From contig NC_056748.1 of the NCBI RefSeq assembly GCF_019279795.1, positions 698,162,806 to 698,226,805 on the forward strand: a stretch of 64,000 bases of DNA, given 5' to 3'. The translations under genes were made by a program, and so were the position numbers. The DNA comes from Protopterus annectens (Eukaryota > Chordata > Ceratodontiformes > Protopteridae). Shown here one piece after another: positions 34,640-45,154 of the stretch; the stretch's first letter is position 1, and each line of letters begins with the position of its first letter. A model generated the notes under the pieces. The model was given only the letters and a program-made list of their open reading frames with translations, had not been told where the DNA came from and did no database searches.

Positions 34640-35670
34640 CAAAAAACTTTCCCGATGTTCCACCCAGTCAAAGGGAAGAAGCAGCACTAGAGATAGAAAA
34701 TCTGTTAAGAAAAAGAGTCATCCAAATAGTCCATCCAGACCAGATAGGATCCAGATTCTACTCAAGACTATTTTTGGTGCCAAAGAAAACCGGGGACTGG
34801 AGACCAATTTTGGATCTCAGTGTATTGAACAAGTTTGTGAGTGTACAAAAATTCTAGATGGTCACTATACAGTCTATCCTCCTGCCTTTGGAAAAAGACA
34901 ATTGGATGTGCTCTATAGATCTTCAAGATGCTTACTACCACATAAAGGTGGACAGGCCATCAAGAAGATTTCTGCGCTTACGTGCAGGAGCCAGTCACTA
35001 CCAGTTCAGAGTACTGCCCTTCAGACTCTCTACAGCCTCCAGAGTGTTCACAAAGTGCATGGCAGTTGTCACAGCTCACTTGCAACTTCAAGGATTCCAA
35101 GTGTAACCGTACCTAGACGACTGGCTCATTTCCACCCCCACCAGACATCTACTGGAAAAAGCCCTGGCATACTCTCTCCTCGCTGCCCAAAGGCTGGGCA
35201 TAACCATAAACTGGCAGAAATCCAATCTCACCCCTTCTCAGTCGACAGAATTCATAGGGGTTATCTTGGACACAAAAAACTGCAGAGCTGCTATTCCAGA
35301 GCACTGAATTTTAAGGATAAAGCAACAACTAATTCCAGTCCTTTCAAAGTAAAAATCCACAGCTCACTCAGTTCTACAACTGTTGGGTTCCATGGCAGCC
35401 TCCATCACCATTGTTCCCCTGGCCAGGTTTCACATGAGGCTTCTACAATGCCTACTGCTCACCCAATGGTATCCTATTCAGCATCCTCTTTCAGCCATGA
35501 TTCAAGAAACCCACACGTGCAAACAGGATTTAAATTGGTGGATGACACACAATCTCTCACAATGGTCTCGCCCCTTCTCCCCCCAGCAACCCAAGGCCAC
35601 AGTGGCCATGGACACCTCCCTGATGGGGTGGGGGGGGCTATGTCAGGGACAGAGGTCCATCTGCATATAA
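34640..35670 (+). pseudogene. DIRS reverse transcriptase domain
   Basis: In the frame of 34858 the sequence gives RLFLVPKKTGDWRPILDLS, CSIDLQDAYYHIKVDRPSRR, YQFRVLPFRLSTASRVFTK and then PYLDDWLISTP, whose LDD holds the catalytic aspartates. Stops interrupt it: TAG 34855-34857, TAA 35104-35106 (just before PYLDD), TGA 35305-35307 and TAA 35350-35352. The long frame at 34626-36212 over this part is a shadow. A shift in the G-run near 35626-35638 passes the true coding frame into that one for RNase H. Confidence 0.88.
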
Positions 35671-36212
35671 ATGTTCTAGAGCTGAGGGCGGTGCTTCTGG
35701 CATTGCAAGCATTCCATCCCCTGCTGCCGTCTGGGACAATTGCAATTCAATCAGACAAAATGGCGGTGGTCTGGTACATTAACAAGCAAGGTGGAACCAA
35801 ATCTTACCCCCTTTGTCAAGAGGCCATGAGGATATGGCAATGGGCGATAGTTACCACCCATTTTCTTCTAGCAATGCACATTCCCGGGAATTCCAACATG
35901 ATAGCAGACAGACTCAGCAGGTGCATTCTTCAACCTCACGAGTGGTCCCTGAATCCCTTGATAGTGGCAGAGATCTTCCACTGCTGGGGCCGTCCTTGCT
36001 GCGACCTCTTTGCATTCCCGGCCAACTACAAATGCAGCAACTACTTCACCCTGATTCCCCCTCTGGGACAGTCACCCAGGGGTGCTCTAGTCTACGATTG
36101 GCCCTTGGGTCTTCTCCATGCTTTTCCGCCCTTTCCTCTCATTCCCCAGTTTCTGAAGAAAGCCCAGTGGTTGAAGAGCAAGGTAATCCTCATAGCACCA
36201 TATTGGCCATGA
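35640..36212 (+). pseudogene. DIRS RNase H domain and C-terminal extension
   Basis: After the G-run shift, the frame ending at 36212 reads HINVLELRAVLLALQAF, IAIQSDKMAVVWYINKQGG and IPGNSNMIADRLSR. These are the RNase H Glu, Asp and C-terminal Asp blocks of DIRS elements. The tail CDLFAFPANYKCSNYF through VILIAPYWP is the conserved segment that follows RNase H. SDKMAV replaces the more usual SDN. Confidence 0.88.
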
Positions 36213-37373
36213 CAGATTTGGTTCCCATTCCTTTGGCCTCACCTACTAGATCAACCATGGAGCCTCCATCCAATCCCGGAGTTGATCTCACACCCACAGA
36301 ACCTGATTCATCACAACCTGAACAGCCTGAAGCTAATGGCTTGGCTACTCCAAATCCCTTGATTGCCAGGCAGAATGATCTTTCTTTACCAGTACATGAT
36401 ATTCTCATTGCTTCTCATAAGTCCTCCTCTAGAATTACTTATCTGAGCAAGTGGAAAAGATTTACCTGTTGGCTGAAAGATAAACAAGTAGACCCCTTTT
36501 CAGCACCAGTGTCGATAATACTAGACTATCTGGCTGACCTGTTTCAATCGGGTCTATCGGCCTCTACCATTAGAGTTCATTTGGTTGCAATTTCTAATTT
36601 TCATGAGGGTGTCCAAGATTCCTCTCTTATGTCCCATAAATTGTGCAAGACCTTGATAAAAGGTGTGAATCATCTGAAGCCACATTTTAGAGAACCTATT
36701 CAACCATGGGATTTATCATTAGTTCTACAAGCTCTGACAATGGCACCTTTTGAACCAGCCTATTCTTGCGACCTTAAGTATTTTGGTCACTATTACTTCT
36801 TCCAGATGTATTTCTGAACTTCAAGCTTTATGTATCAAGAGTCCATACTTGACTTTTCATAGAGATAGAGTGTCTTTGAGAACTAATCCGTCATTTCTGC
36901 CTAAAGTGATCTCTGAAATGTCCATTAATCAAGCCATTGAATTGCCAGTTTTCTTTCCCAACCATTCAAATAGAAGAGAGCATTGCCTACATACCCTTGA
37001 TATACATAGGCAAATCTGTTTTTACCTAAACAGGACTAAACCCTTTCGTAAATCTGATCAGTTATTTTTGGCATTTTCTGGACCTAGATTAGGAGCGGCT
37101 GTTGCTAAGGTCACATTAGTTAGATGGTTGAAGGACTGTGTGACCCTTATTTACACACAATGTAATATCTCGTTGCCTACTACCATGAAACCTCATTCAA
37201 AAAGGTCAGTGGCAACTTCTGCTGCCTTCCATGCCAGAGCTTCTTTACAAGACATCTGTGCAGCTGCAACTTGGGCTACGCCTCATACCTTCATTAAGCA
37301 TTGCAAATTGGATTTGGCCTCCAGGGGAAGAGCATCTTTCTGTTCTATGGTGCTCAGGAATGTCCTTCCATGA
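36100..37373 (+). pseudogene. DIRS tyrosine recombinase, frameshifted
   Basis: The N-terminal half, in the frame ending at 36817, gives YLSKWKRFTCWLKDKQ, ILDYLADLFQSGLSASTIRV and LCKTLIKGVNHLKP, the core-binding region. A frameshift near 36770-36790 moves to the frame ending at 37373: SSRCISELQAL carries the first catalytic Arg, MKPHSKRSVATSAAF the His/Arg block, and DICAAATWATPHTFIKHCKL the last block. In relatives I remember, the last block ends in HY, with the tyrosine nucleophile; here it reads HC. The enzyme would integrate the circular cDNA. It overlaps the RNase H ORF, as in other DIRS. Confidence 0.85.
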
Positions 37374-37409
37374 GAGCCTCCCAGGAATAGAGGTAGCTGG
37401 GGACTCTTT

Positions 37410-37505
37410 CCCATACGTAAGAATGAATGAGGATTAACAATATCAGATAAAGAAGTTATGTCTTACCATAACGTTCCATCTGCTGATCCTCATTCAGTCA
37501 TTACG
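37410..37505 (+). repeat. DIRS internal complementary region
   Basis: The first part, CCCATACGTAAGAATGAATG to TATCAGATA, is the reverse complement of the left terminus. The second part, AAGTTATGTCTTACCATAA to CATTCAGTCATTACGA, is the reverse complement of the right terminus. Together they complement the junction of the two ends, the hallmark used by DIRS elements to close a circle. Confidence 0.9.
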
Positions 37506-37616
37506 ACCCTCCCTCCTTCCACCTCCTGTGGTTTCTAGTGGATCTCACCATCCAGTTCTCTTAGGTTATTTGACCAGAGGTAGCCTCTACCTTCTTTGAC
37601 TTGCAAACTCAATCTG

Positions 37617-37785
37617 AGGTAACAGGGAGAGGGAGATTGTGGGTAAGAGTTTAGCTCGAGAGTTTGAAGCTGATGTGAGCTTGGAAAATGGCCGGCTCGG
37701 TTCCGAGCTCAGAACCAATACCCATATGTAATGACTGAATGAGGATCAACAATACAGATAGGACTTTATGGTAAGACATAACTTA
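37617..37785 (-). repeat. DIRS right inverted terminal repeat and right end
   Basis: From GAGGTAACAGGGAGAGGG to CAACAATACAGATA it is the inverted partner of 31557-31702. The outer piece up to GGTAAGACATAACTT at about 37785 is unique to the right end and is matched only by the internal complementary region. Confidence 0.88.
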
Positions 37786-38331
37786 TTTTTACAGCGTATC
37801 CAAAAGGAGCTATTGATCAGTTACATCGTTGAAAAATCTCTCAAGACATCAGGATTTGCTAAAGAGATGTCTTGCCCTGCAACATTACATATATGTGGCA
37901 GGAAGAGGTAAAACACCCGCCTCAAAATCAGAATTATTAGGCAGTGATACATAATGTGCATTGTGACTGATAACAGCATTACTGAATTTCCACAAAAAAG
38001 TATGATCTTTAAGAGAAAAGTAAGAGTAAGAATTGTTAACCTAAAAATGTTTATTTATTTGTTTATCCAATAAGCCAATTGGTAAGCCAGTTGGTTAAAC
38101 GTGCTTCTTATTTATGAATACCTACAAGCCCATCTCAAATTACTTGATTAGAGGAACAGAATATTCAAGTGGAGACAGAATGACTCCAACCCAGAAATGC
38201 AGGATGATGCTCATGAACTCTTAACCATTTGGGCTATACTGATATAGATATAACTATATGAGGATTACAACCAGAAAGAGAGTACCTGCTAGAGACATGG
38301 ACAATAACCCTTGATCTGTGCATCCAAAAGA
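37786..38331. other. No feature recognised
   Basis: A/T-rich sequence with short open frames only; no repeat family recognised. Confidence 0.4.
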
Positions 38332-38561
38332 CATAGGTTCATAGGTTGGTACTAGTCTATCAACCCTAGGGCCTATACAAGCCTAGCCATAACAATTCCC
38401 TGGCTATTTCTTACCACACTATTTACTTCCCTTGAACCCTGTCTAGCAGGGCGAATGACGTGATTCCCGGGGTGAATTTCCTTTCTCCCATCCAATCGTC
38501 AAAGTTCCTTTTGAAGAGGGCCAAAGAGGCGCTCTGCTTGACATGTATGGGCAATCTATTA
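38332..38561 (-). mobile_element. CR1 3' fragment, about 230 bp, minus strand
   Basis: The minus strand gives the last codons of ORF2 (LPIHVKQSASLALFKRN, then a WMGERKF-like block) and the 3' UTR GGCTAGGCTTGTATAGGCCC. The tail CCAACCTATGAACCTAT is at the left. It matches the 3' ends of copies G and H. TATAGGTTCATA follows its truncated 5' end (about 38559-38570), the same motif as the tail. Confidence 0.88.
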
Positions 38562-41500
38562 TAGGTTCATATGCTCTTTAAACTAATTGTTAGTCTTATG
38601 AAAAAAATACCAGTAAACTTTAACATTGTAGAGTTTTTTCTCTTCAGGTCTCTGCTGTGTAGGAGCTTTTGGCTTAGTGGGATTAAGCTGCTTAACATAA
38701 TGAAGTATGTAACTTAAATCTTTACAGCTAGAATATGCACTTAACCACATGCACCATACTGTCCTGGGTCAAGAATATTTCTGCTGGAGGTAGTTGAGCA
38801 CAGACATTCAATCCAGATACATTTATGGTGTAGATATGTAAAAAGGGTTCTGTCCAGAATGGCCAGTATTCTTGAGAAGGTGGCTAGCAAAGTGTTTGCT
38901 GATAGCAACTATTTACTTAATTCATTATTTAATTTTGCTTAACCAGGAATTTGACTTTGTGGCTTTGTTTCTTGCATTTGAAATTCAAGATTTTACAGTG
39001 CAGCATGAATCCAAGTTTTCACTCTTGCCAGTGCATTTTTGTAAGTATTTTGCACCTCCCAAATACACATATTTTCCCTACAGAGTATGACAGCTACTTA
39101 CTGTTTGTGAAATATGCATGATCCTTATTAGTGGGTGAACTACCTTGTCTTCAGCTGCCGGAAACAACTGTCTGATCTGTTGCAACCCAACTAAATTAAT
39201 GGTGCTTTTTGTCTTGCTTGAGTTGTATCCAAGTTGCTATGTATTATTAATTCTTGATACATATTTACTTGAATTAATATACTGAGATCCATTAATTCTA
39301 TTAATATGAAGCTGGTGTCACCCTGTGTAATTTTTGGATATGCCTGAAAACAGTCTGTGAGATCAGTATGTTCACTTACTTACCAAATAAAATAAAATAA
39401 ATCATTATCTCCTGTATGCAGTTTAAATGGACATTTATTTTCATTTGAAAACTCTCCAGATGTTGCAGCATCAGTAATGGATTTCGATCAAGAGCTTTAA
39501 AGGGTGGGGCAAACACAACAATTTTCAGTATCTGGTTCAGGGAAGGGTTTAAGCAGTTCTTGGAAATTTGTGATGAAAATGAGGTTTCAGAGTATATGGC
39601 TGTCACACCAAAGTGGACAATTAGGATGCTGGTTGTAAAAGGCCTCATTAGCTGTACAGTGATATGTGCAGGAGAAATATAGCCCTAAGTTTAGACAGAA
39701 CATTAAAGTCATAGTTGCATATAGATAGAGATTTAAAATAAGGCAAAGAAATCATGTACATTGGTTCCTGAGCTTATAGGGGTCTAAAATATTAGTTAAT
39801 GGTGACAATAGCAATATTTGCTAGTTTTATACCATGACAGAATAGTAATGTTTACATAATCAGCAACCATATTATTCTGTAGATGGCCATCAGAAGATAT
39901 ACATTTAGCGGAGGGGGGGCGTGACACATTTTTTCATTGAGTTTGCATGGTAGGGCAGTTGGCTACTACTGTGCAGAGGGGCCCATGGCTAGTTGTAAAT
40001 GCTTTATAGAGACCAGATTAAGTAGAGTTGCTCTTATCACTGGAAAACAGGGAGGTTTTTAATGGAAAAGGATCAGATTATTAAAGTGATTTGGTCATGA
40101 CTGTAGGTGTTTTGTGGCATCTAGTGAGTTAAGTACTGCAGTGGACCCACATTGTTGTAATTTAGTATTTATTTGAACAATTTTTAATAAAAAGCTTTAT
40201 AAACAGTCTGTGTCTATAGACTGTAGTGGGTGCACCTCCATGCTGCACTTCAGTGCACCCATTAAAGTCTGTGGACATACTTTATGCTTTTACTACCATG
40301 ATATCACTAGGTTAAAGTTTACCTTTCAGTTCAGTGGCTTGATTATAGGGAAAGCCATGCTATAAAAAGCTTTTCTGCCAGCAAAAGGATCTTCTAGACA
40401 CCTCTCATAATGCTATGGAAATGTGGTTCACACTTTGTGCACTACCCTGTGTAGTGCAAAGGTAAAGAATTTTTGATGACCAAATCACTTTAATGTCAGA
40501 CATCTATATAGAGTGAACATATCAAAGAACACCAAATCTTGTGATGTCATTCATGAATCGCTAATCTCCCATATTTTTTTCTGACTCAGCCATCACTATG
40601 CATGGCTACAACTGATTGTTTTCTTGAATGCAGCACCACCTTGTATATGTCATGCAAAGCACTGTGCTCCAAGTAACTCTTCTCTAAATTTCCTGATTCA
40701 AGGTCACATTCACATGGCACAAAAGGAAATATATATCCTCTCTCCACTGTGCAACTTTGTTTAACCCTTCTAGTTCTCTGATGGTTTACTAAATCTGCTA
40801 CTGAAAAGAGTGACTCAGATAATAAATGTGTGGAAATTGTGATTAAAAGTCCCATATCATTGAACAGATATGATCATAATTGTCGCAGATGAAGTCAAAA
40901 CCACTGCCTAAATTGGCCCAAATAACATACCTCATAATTTTCAGTATAGAATTAAGGAAACGATAACCAAAACAAACTTGTACTATACAGATGTGTTCAT
41001 GATTCCTGGTGTCAGGCAGTGGTTGTTGTAATATATGTAAAAGAGAGGGGGGGGGGGGTCATATCAAACCCAAGCAACTTTAGGATCCCTTAGCCATGCT
41101 TATATTCTAGGCAAAATCATGGAATATCTCGAAATGGAATTTATCCAAAACATTGTAGATAATCTACATCTCCTTGATATGGAAAAAGCATGGTGCTTTC
41201 AAAGCAAAATAATGCCATCTGAATTTGCTGACATTTTTTGAAGAGGTGAAAAGAAGGCACAAAGGCTTTAGAGTTCATGCTGCTTTTTCACTTTGATAAC
41301 ATCCTGTACACCAGTCCATATAAAGGAGTTATAGACAGATAAATTGTACTAAAAATAAATCTGAAATTCCATGAATAAAACATTGGATAAATAATCAAGC
41401 ACAGCAGGTCAGAGTGGGGAATGATTATCTGCCTGTTCATACAGAGGCGTCCTAATGGAGAGATGAAAAGTCAGCAAGCAAAGGAGAGTAGTAATGCTGA

Positions 41501-41868
41501 AACTGAATTAATTCTCAAGTCTTGGTGAGTACCTTTGCAAGGTGGACCCTGTTTTTCACAAAATCTTACCAAGGTGACACTGATATATAGACTGCATGTG
41601 TCATGGACAGAAGTAAGTCAGAAACAAAAAAGATAGCTGGGTGCACAATATCCAGGATAAAAAAGTGCCCAATCCTGGTAGGCACACTGGTGCCAGGACT
41701 GGAAAAAATGACAGTGTAAAATCCTCAAAATGTGGAAACATTCCTACAATGGGGCCAGGCCAGACCCAGGGGGAAGATGGCCCCCCCTGTTGTAGAAGGA
41801 AGCAGCAGTCCACAAAAATAACAAACATTGATTGGCCAAAGAAGCTCCATAAAGATGATAGAGTGGAC
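38562..41868. other. 3.3 kb without recognisable features
   Basis: No gene, RNA or repeat family was recognised. A G-run of about 13 bases lies at 41046-41058 and a shorter one near 39910-39917. Open frames are below 95 codons and unconvincing. An old repeat too decayed to read by eye cannot be excluded. Confidence 0.45.
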
Positions 41869-42047
41869 TGTTAAACTACACTATTCAGGTAGTCTGTACC
41901 TTTACTCGATGAAGACACTGAGACAGTTCTGCTGTTACGACATTCATTTCTGCACACGAGGTTTACATCTAGCTTAACAATGAAAAGTATATACATCAAA
42001 AACGTACTTCAGCTTACAGTATCAGGTTTGCAAGAATAGAATAATCA
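41869..42047 (-). repeat. Short LTR-like repeat, minus-strand copy
   Basis: On the minus strand it begins TGATTATTCTATTCTTGC and ends GTAGTTTAACA, so it has TG...CA ends. It is about 179 bp long and matches 45756-45936 on the plus strand. Here the sequence after the CA is unrelated flank, as for a 3' LTR; at the other copy a primer-site-like sequence follows, as for a 5' LTR. Confidence 0.55.
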
Positions 42048-42639
42048 AAGTCTCATTTACCAAAGCCTGTATGGCATAATGTGGTGTCTGTACTATAATG
42101 TCTTTAGAGAAAGCTGTTAGGTATTCAGTTTGACTTAAACCCCAATAAATGGCCAAAAGTTGCTGACTGCACGGGTGGTATCCCCTCTCAACATGTGTCA
42201 TCTTCCCACTGAAAAATGCAGTGGGGCATAAAGTCTTTTCCATTCTAGAATCAGAGCCCTGAGGCCACTCCTGTAAAAGCATAAAAGAGAGTGTGTTGTG
42301 TCCAGCTGCTGCCTGTAACACAAAGGGACGTGTTAGACTTGGAGGTACTAATTCTGTAGCCTTGGCTAATGCTGCCTTTAAATCACAAAAAGCCATATTT
42401 TCCTTTGGTCCCCACTCCAGAAAGGGTAATTCTTTCTGGCTAGAAAGTATGTCATACAGAGGAGCTGCCATGCTGGCATAATCCTCTATAAATTCCTGAT
42501 TGTAATTCATGATACCCAGAAATTTGTGCAAATCCGGAATGGTAACCAGTTTATCCATTTGCAGGATTCCCTGTACCCTCTCCGAACAAGGAGTATGCCC
42601 CATTACATTTTCGGCAAATTTCAGCAGTATAATTTTCAT
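42022..42639 (-). pseudogene. Retrovirus-like pol fragment: RT thumb/connection
   Basis: A 205-codon frame contains IPDLHKFLGIMNYNQEFIED and APLYDILSSQ, the segment after the polymerase palm in vertebrate retroviral pol. It goes on to a connection region with VERGYHPCSQQLLAIYWGL. The palm itself is absent. Its 5' side joins a leader-like sequence near 42620 and its 3' side runs straight into the LTR-like repeat, so most of gag, pro, pol and env is missing from this copy. Non-functional. Confidence 0.75.
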
Positions 42640-42807
42640 ACCTCATGGGTCATCAAAGGTCTGACAAATTACCGTACCGCCCTGTACTGTGCTGCAGTGT
42701 TTGTCCTCCAGTCAATGGATGAAATTTAGGAAGAGAAGAATCGATTCTAAGAAGGTCTGCGCTGGAATGTTGCACTGTGAGAGGCACCTCTTCAGGTCAC
42801 CTTTTCT
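42637..42807 (-). repeat. Leader-like segment, inverted copy of 45967-46147
   Basis: On the minus strand, GACCTGAAGAGGTGCCTCTC then AGAATCGATTCTTCTCTTCC matches the sequence after the LTR-like repeat on the plus strand at 45967-46147. It is placed here between RNase H (upstream) and the RT connection fragment (downstream), an order no intact provirus has. Confidence 0.7.
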
Positions 42808-42826
42808 CCTACAAGAGTACATTTTT

Positions 42827-43620
42827 CTAACTCTTCATGCAGTCCAAACTTAGTTTGGATTTGCAGCAAATCATGTTGCAAATTCTGAACTGAAAATGTC
42901 TGCATGGCATGTACTGCAGTGGTTTTATTTGGTTCACTAGAAAGGTATTCTGAGGATACAATTGCATTCTTTCCTTTGCTGCCTTTTTTGCCATCTGATC
43001 AGCATAGTTATTTAACTGAAAATTTTCATTTGTAACTTTGTGATGAGCTTTTGCCTTTAAGATGCTGTAGCAACCTTCAAGGGACTGACTACGAACCAAA
43101 TTCCAAATAGTCTGTAACACAGAAGCATGCTTGAGTGGTTTGCTCATGTTATCGACAAACTCTCTCCTTGCCCATGTAGACATATGCAGCCAGAATTAAC
43201 TATGTATGCACTGTCTGAAAACATATTGACAGGTGGAAAATGCTGTAACACATAAAGAACTGCTTCCAGTTCAGCTTGCTGAGCAGACATATGTCCTGGT
43301 TACTGAATCAGAGTTAGCTGTCCCATAGAAGGGTTTTCTGGTACTACTGCAAATCCAGTCCGATAGTGACCATTGTCCCAAAACCAAGCACTGTCAACAA
43401 AGACGGATGGCCCGTCTTCCTGAAAATCAGGAGACAGAATGGGCTTTTCTGGATTTGAAATGTGCCTAATGCATTCATGTTGTTTTCCTTCATATCCCAT
43501 GAAGTTAGATAAGTAATACTTACCTCCTGCCTTTATTGTAACTTGCTTGACACTAAATAATGCCAACCATTTTGCAAACACTGCTTGACTGATGTAATCA
43601 ATCAGTTTATTTAACAGCAC
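42827..43620 (-). pseudogene. Retrovirus-like RNase H fragments
   Basis: The frame at 43300-43620 has VFVDSAWFWDNGHYRTGFAV, with the first catalytic Asp of an RNase H. After a frameshift the frame at 42827-43183 has the later part, with a KAHHKVTNENFQLNNYADQM block carrying the conserved His and Asp. The RNase H domain is therefore complete in outline but broken. It lies upstream of the RT connection fragment on the same strand, the reverse of the normal order. Confidence 0.72.
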
Positions 43621-43691
43621 AGAGTAAAAGCATCATGCCAGAGAGGATAAATGTGTAACTGCCCAGAGAATAAGCACAAGTCACTATAAAT

Positions 43692-44040
43692 AAAAATATG
43701 AGTGCAGTCTACAAACTCAGCAACAAATAAATAACCACTGTCATAAAATGTAAAAGAAAACCACGTTTATTCAGATGTGATAAGCGCTTTCACTAAATAG
43801 CTTCATCAGACCATAAAACAAACTGGTTACAAAACATTTAAAAAGTATAAAGCAACCAATCAAATTGTTCCAAACTTATTGCATCACAGTCTAACTAAGC
43901 AAGTTACATTGTTTAAAAGCCCCTAGTTTATAAACCCTGTAAAAAACTAATATTGTACATTATGTGAAGTTACTACTTATGTGCAATATTAGTTAGGTTA
44001 TTTATTTGTTGCCGAGTTTGTGGACTGCACTTATATTTTT
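43692..44040 (-). mobile_element. 350-bp element with 45-bp inverted ends and a ribozyme-like core
   Basis: The left end (43692-43737) and right end (43995-44040) are inverted repeats of about 45 bases with four or five mismatches; both contain GCAACAAATAAATAACC. Near the right end ACTAATATTGTACAT and ATGTGCAATATTAGT form another hairpin. The element lies among retrovirus-like pieces. The minus strand carries a hammerhead-ribozyme-like core (separate entry). Possibly a foldback or small non-autonomous element; the family is not known. Confidence 0.7.
43770..43820 (-). ncRNA. Hammerhead-ribozyme-like motif
   Basis: The minus strand reads CTGATGA (43809-43803), an 11-base stem II region AGCTATTTAGT, GAAA (43791-43788), then GCGCTT. 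Stem II pairs A-U, C-G, U-A, A-U with one bulged G. AGCGCT around the last A of GAAA is a perfect palindrome, the short stem III known from dimer-forming minimal hammerheads. Stem I can pair TGGT with ATCA (one G-U). The H17 cleavage base would be U. Activity is untested, and the weak stem II argues for partial decay. Confidence 0.5.
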
Positions 44041-45095
44041 AATCAGTTTATTTAGTTGAGTCTCAAACAGACAGCCTATTTGTTATTCCTGTAAACAGGT
44101 AGGTCATACTAAAAATGATTGTAAATATTATTGCAGATGGCGCCAAGAACAAGACGCAAAGGGTAAGTTTCTTACCATGAAAAATTTTGATAAGGCACAT
44201 GTACCATGGCAGCAACAGGAAATGCAGCCAGCAGAATAAACACAGCAGTACAATTCACAGCAATATGTGACAGAGGGTAATAGGGGACTACAGCAGCGAC
44301 CCCTATATACCACAAACACTCAACAGTCAGTATTCCCAGTACAGCAAAGGGATGGTTTGACACCTAGTGTCAATGTACAAAGTAATATTGTTAGCACACA
44401 GGATACAACTGTCCCTTCTGACTTTGTTCCTGATGGTCCAGTAAATCCTAATTATCAGAAGCAAATAGCCTTGCATCATGAACTTAATTGATCTTCTTAT
44501 GTTGATTGTGAAGAGGTCAAAGAAATACTGCAGTTATGTCCTTTGCAGTCCAATACCACCAATGATTCGGGTGGGAAGTAGATCTACTATAGGGGTGTGA
44601 CCCCCCCCTACCCAAGTCTCTTTCTTGACTAACTTCAAGAAAGGGAAAAATGGACAACCACTTATCAACATTTGGGTAGAGGGGAACCTGTGGGAACATG
44701 TTCTTCTAGATACAGGAGTGGCCGTCTCAGTGACAGGTAGGTGTTTGCCTCCTGATTTGTTTAAACATACATGTATTTCAGGTTTTAATGGCTATGGATG
44801 TCTAGCCATAGGTAGTAAACCTATACAAGTACAAGTCTCCCATCACAGGGAACCAATGAAAGGGGTATTTTTGATTCATAATTCTTGCACCTTCACAATC
44901 TTGGGAATGGATATATTGTCCAAAATGGGAATTGTCATAGACCTTCCTAATGGCATTATATGGAAAGGACAAGGTCCCATGTTATGTATGATTGAGGCAA
45001 TACATGTATCAAACAGTTCTAAAAAGGGCCGTACTGTCAGCCCTACTGAAAATGAAGTATGGTTAAAGGTAAAACAGCAGTTCCCTACATTGTGA
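44041..45095 (+). pseudogene. Retrovirus-like nucleocapsid and protease fragment
   Basis: A zinc knuckle C-x2-C-x4-H-x4-C (CYSCKQVGHTKNDC) lies at 44081-44122. The frame at 44625-45095 is an aspartic protease: LLDTGVAVSVTG contains the catalytic DTG, and the later ILGMDIL block is the usual partner. It ends with VWLKVKQQFPTL, resembling the start of reverse transcriptase, and then stops. The sequence after 45100 is gag-like, so the element is broken there. Confidence 0.72.
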
Positions 45096-45154
45096 TCTCA
45101 AGGGCCCACAGACTGCGGGAAGCTACAGGAAGCAGTTTCTGTAGGTAGTGACGA

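Larger units (their letters stand above)
31557..37785 (+). mobile_element. DIRS-type tyrosine-recombinase retrotransposon
   Basis: A 6.2-kb element with inverted terminal repeats, a gag-like ORF, reverse transcriptase plus RNase H, a tyrosine recombinase and an internal complementary region near the 3' end. Known DIRS elements have this layout: they replicate through a circular DNA and integrate with the recombinase, leaving no target duplication. Frame lesions occur in every ORF, so it is no longer autonomous. It lies 16 bp from the truncated end of CR1 copy F. Confidence 0.93.

Noticed and set aside
34626-35650. Long plus-strand frame over the DIRS reverse transcriptase as the real product
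   Set aside because: The RT motifs (DLQDAYYHI, LPFRLSTA, YLDDWL) are in another frame. Only the part after about 35640 of the long frame is the true RNase H coding sequence.
34858-37373. A retroviral origin for the 32-37 kb element
   Set aside because: There is no protease or integrase. A tyrosine recombinase, inverted ends and an internal complementary region identify DIRS.
38332-38570. TATAGGTTCATA on both sides of the CR1 fragment as a target-site duplication
   Set aside because: The same word is the family's own tail repeat, so it cannot be told apart from an insertion into an existing tail or from tail sequence.
41641-41874. 77-codon plus-strand frame left of the LTR-like repeat as a retroviral accessory or envelope piece
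   Set aside because: It lies outside the LTR-like end and has no signal peptide, membrane segment or recognised motif.
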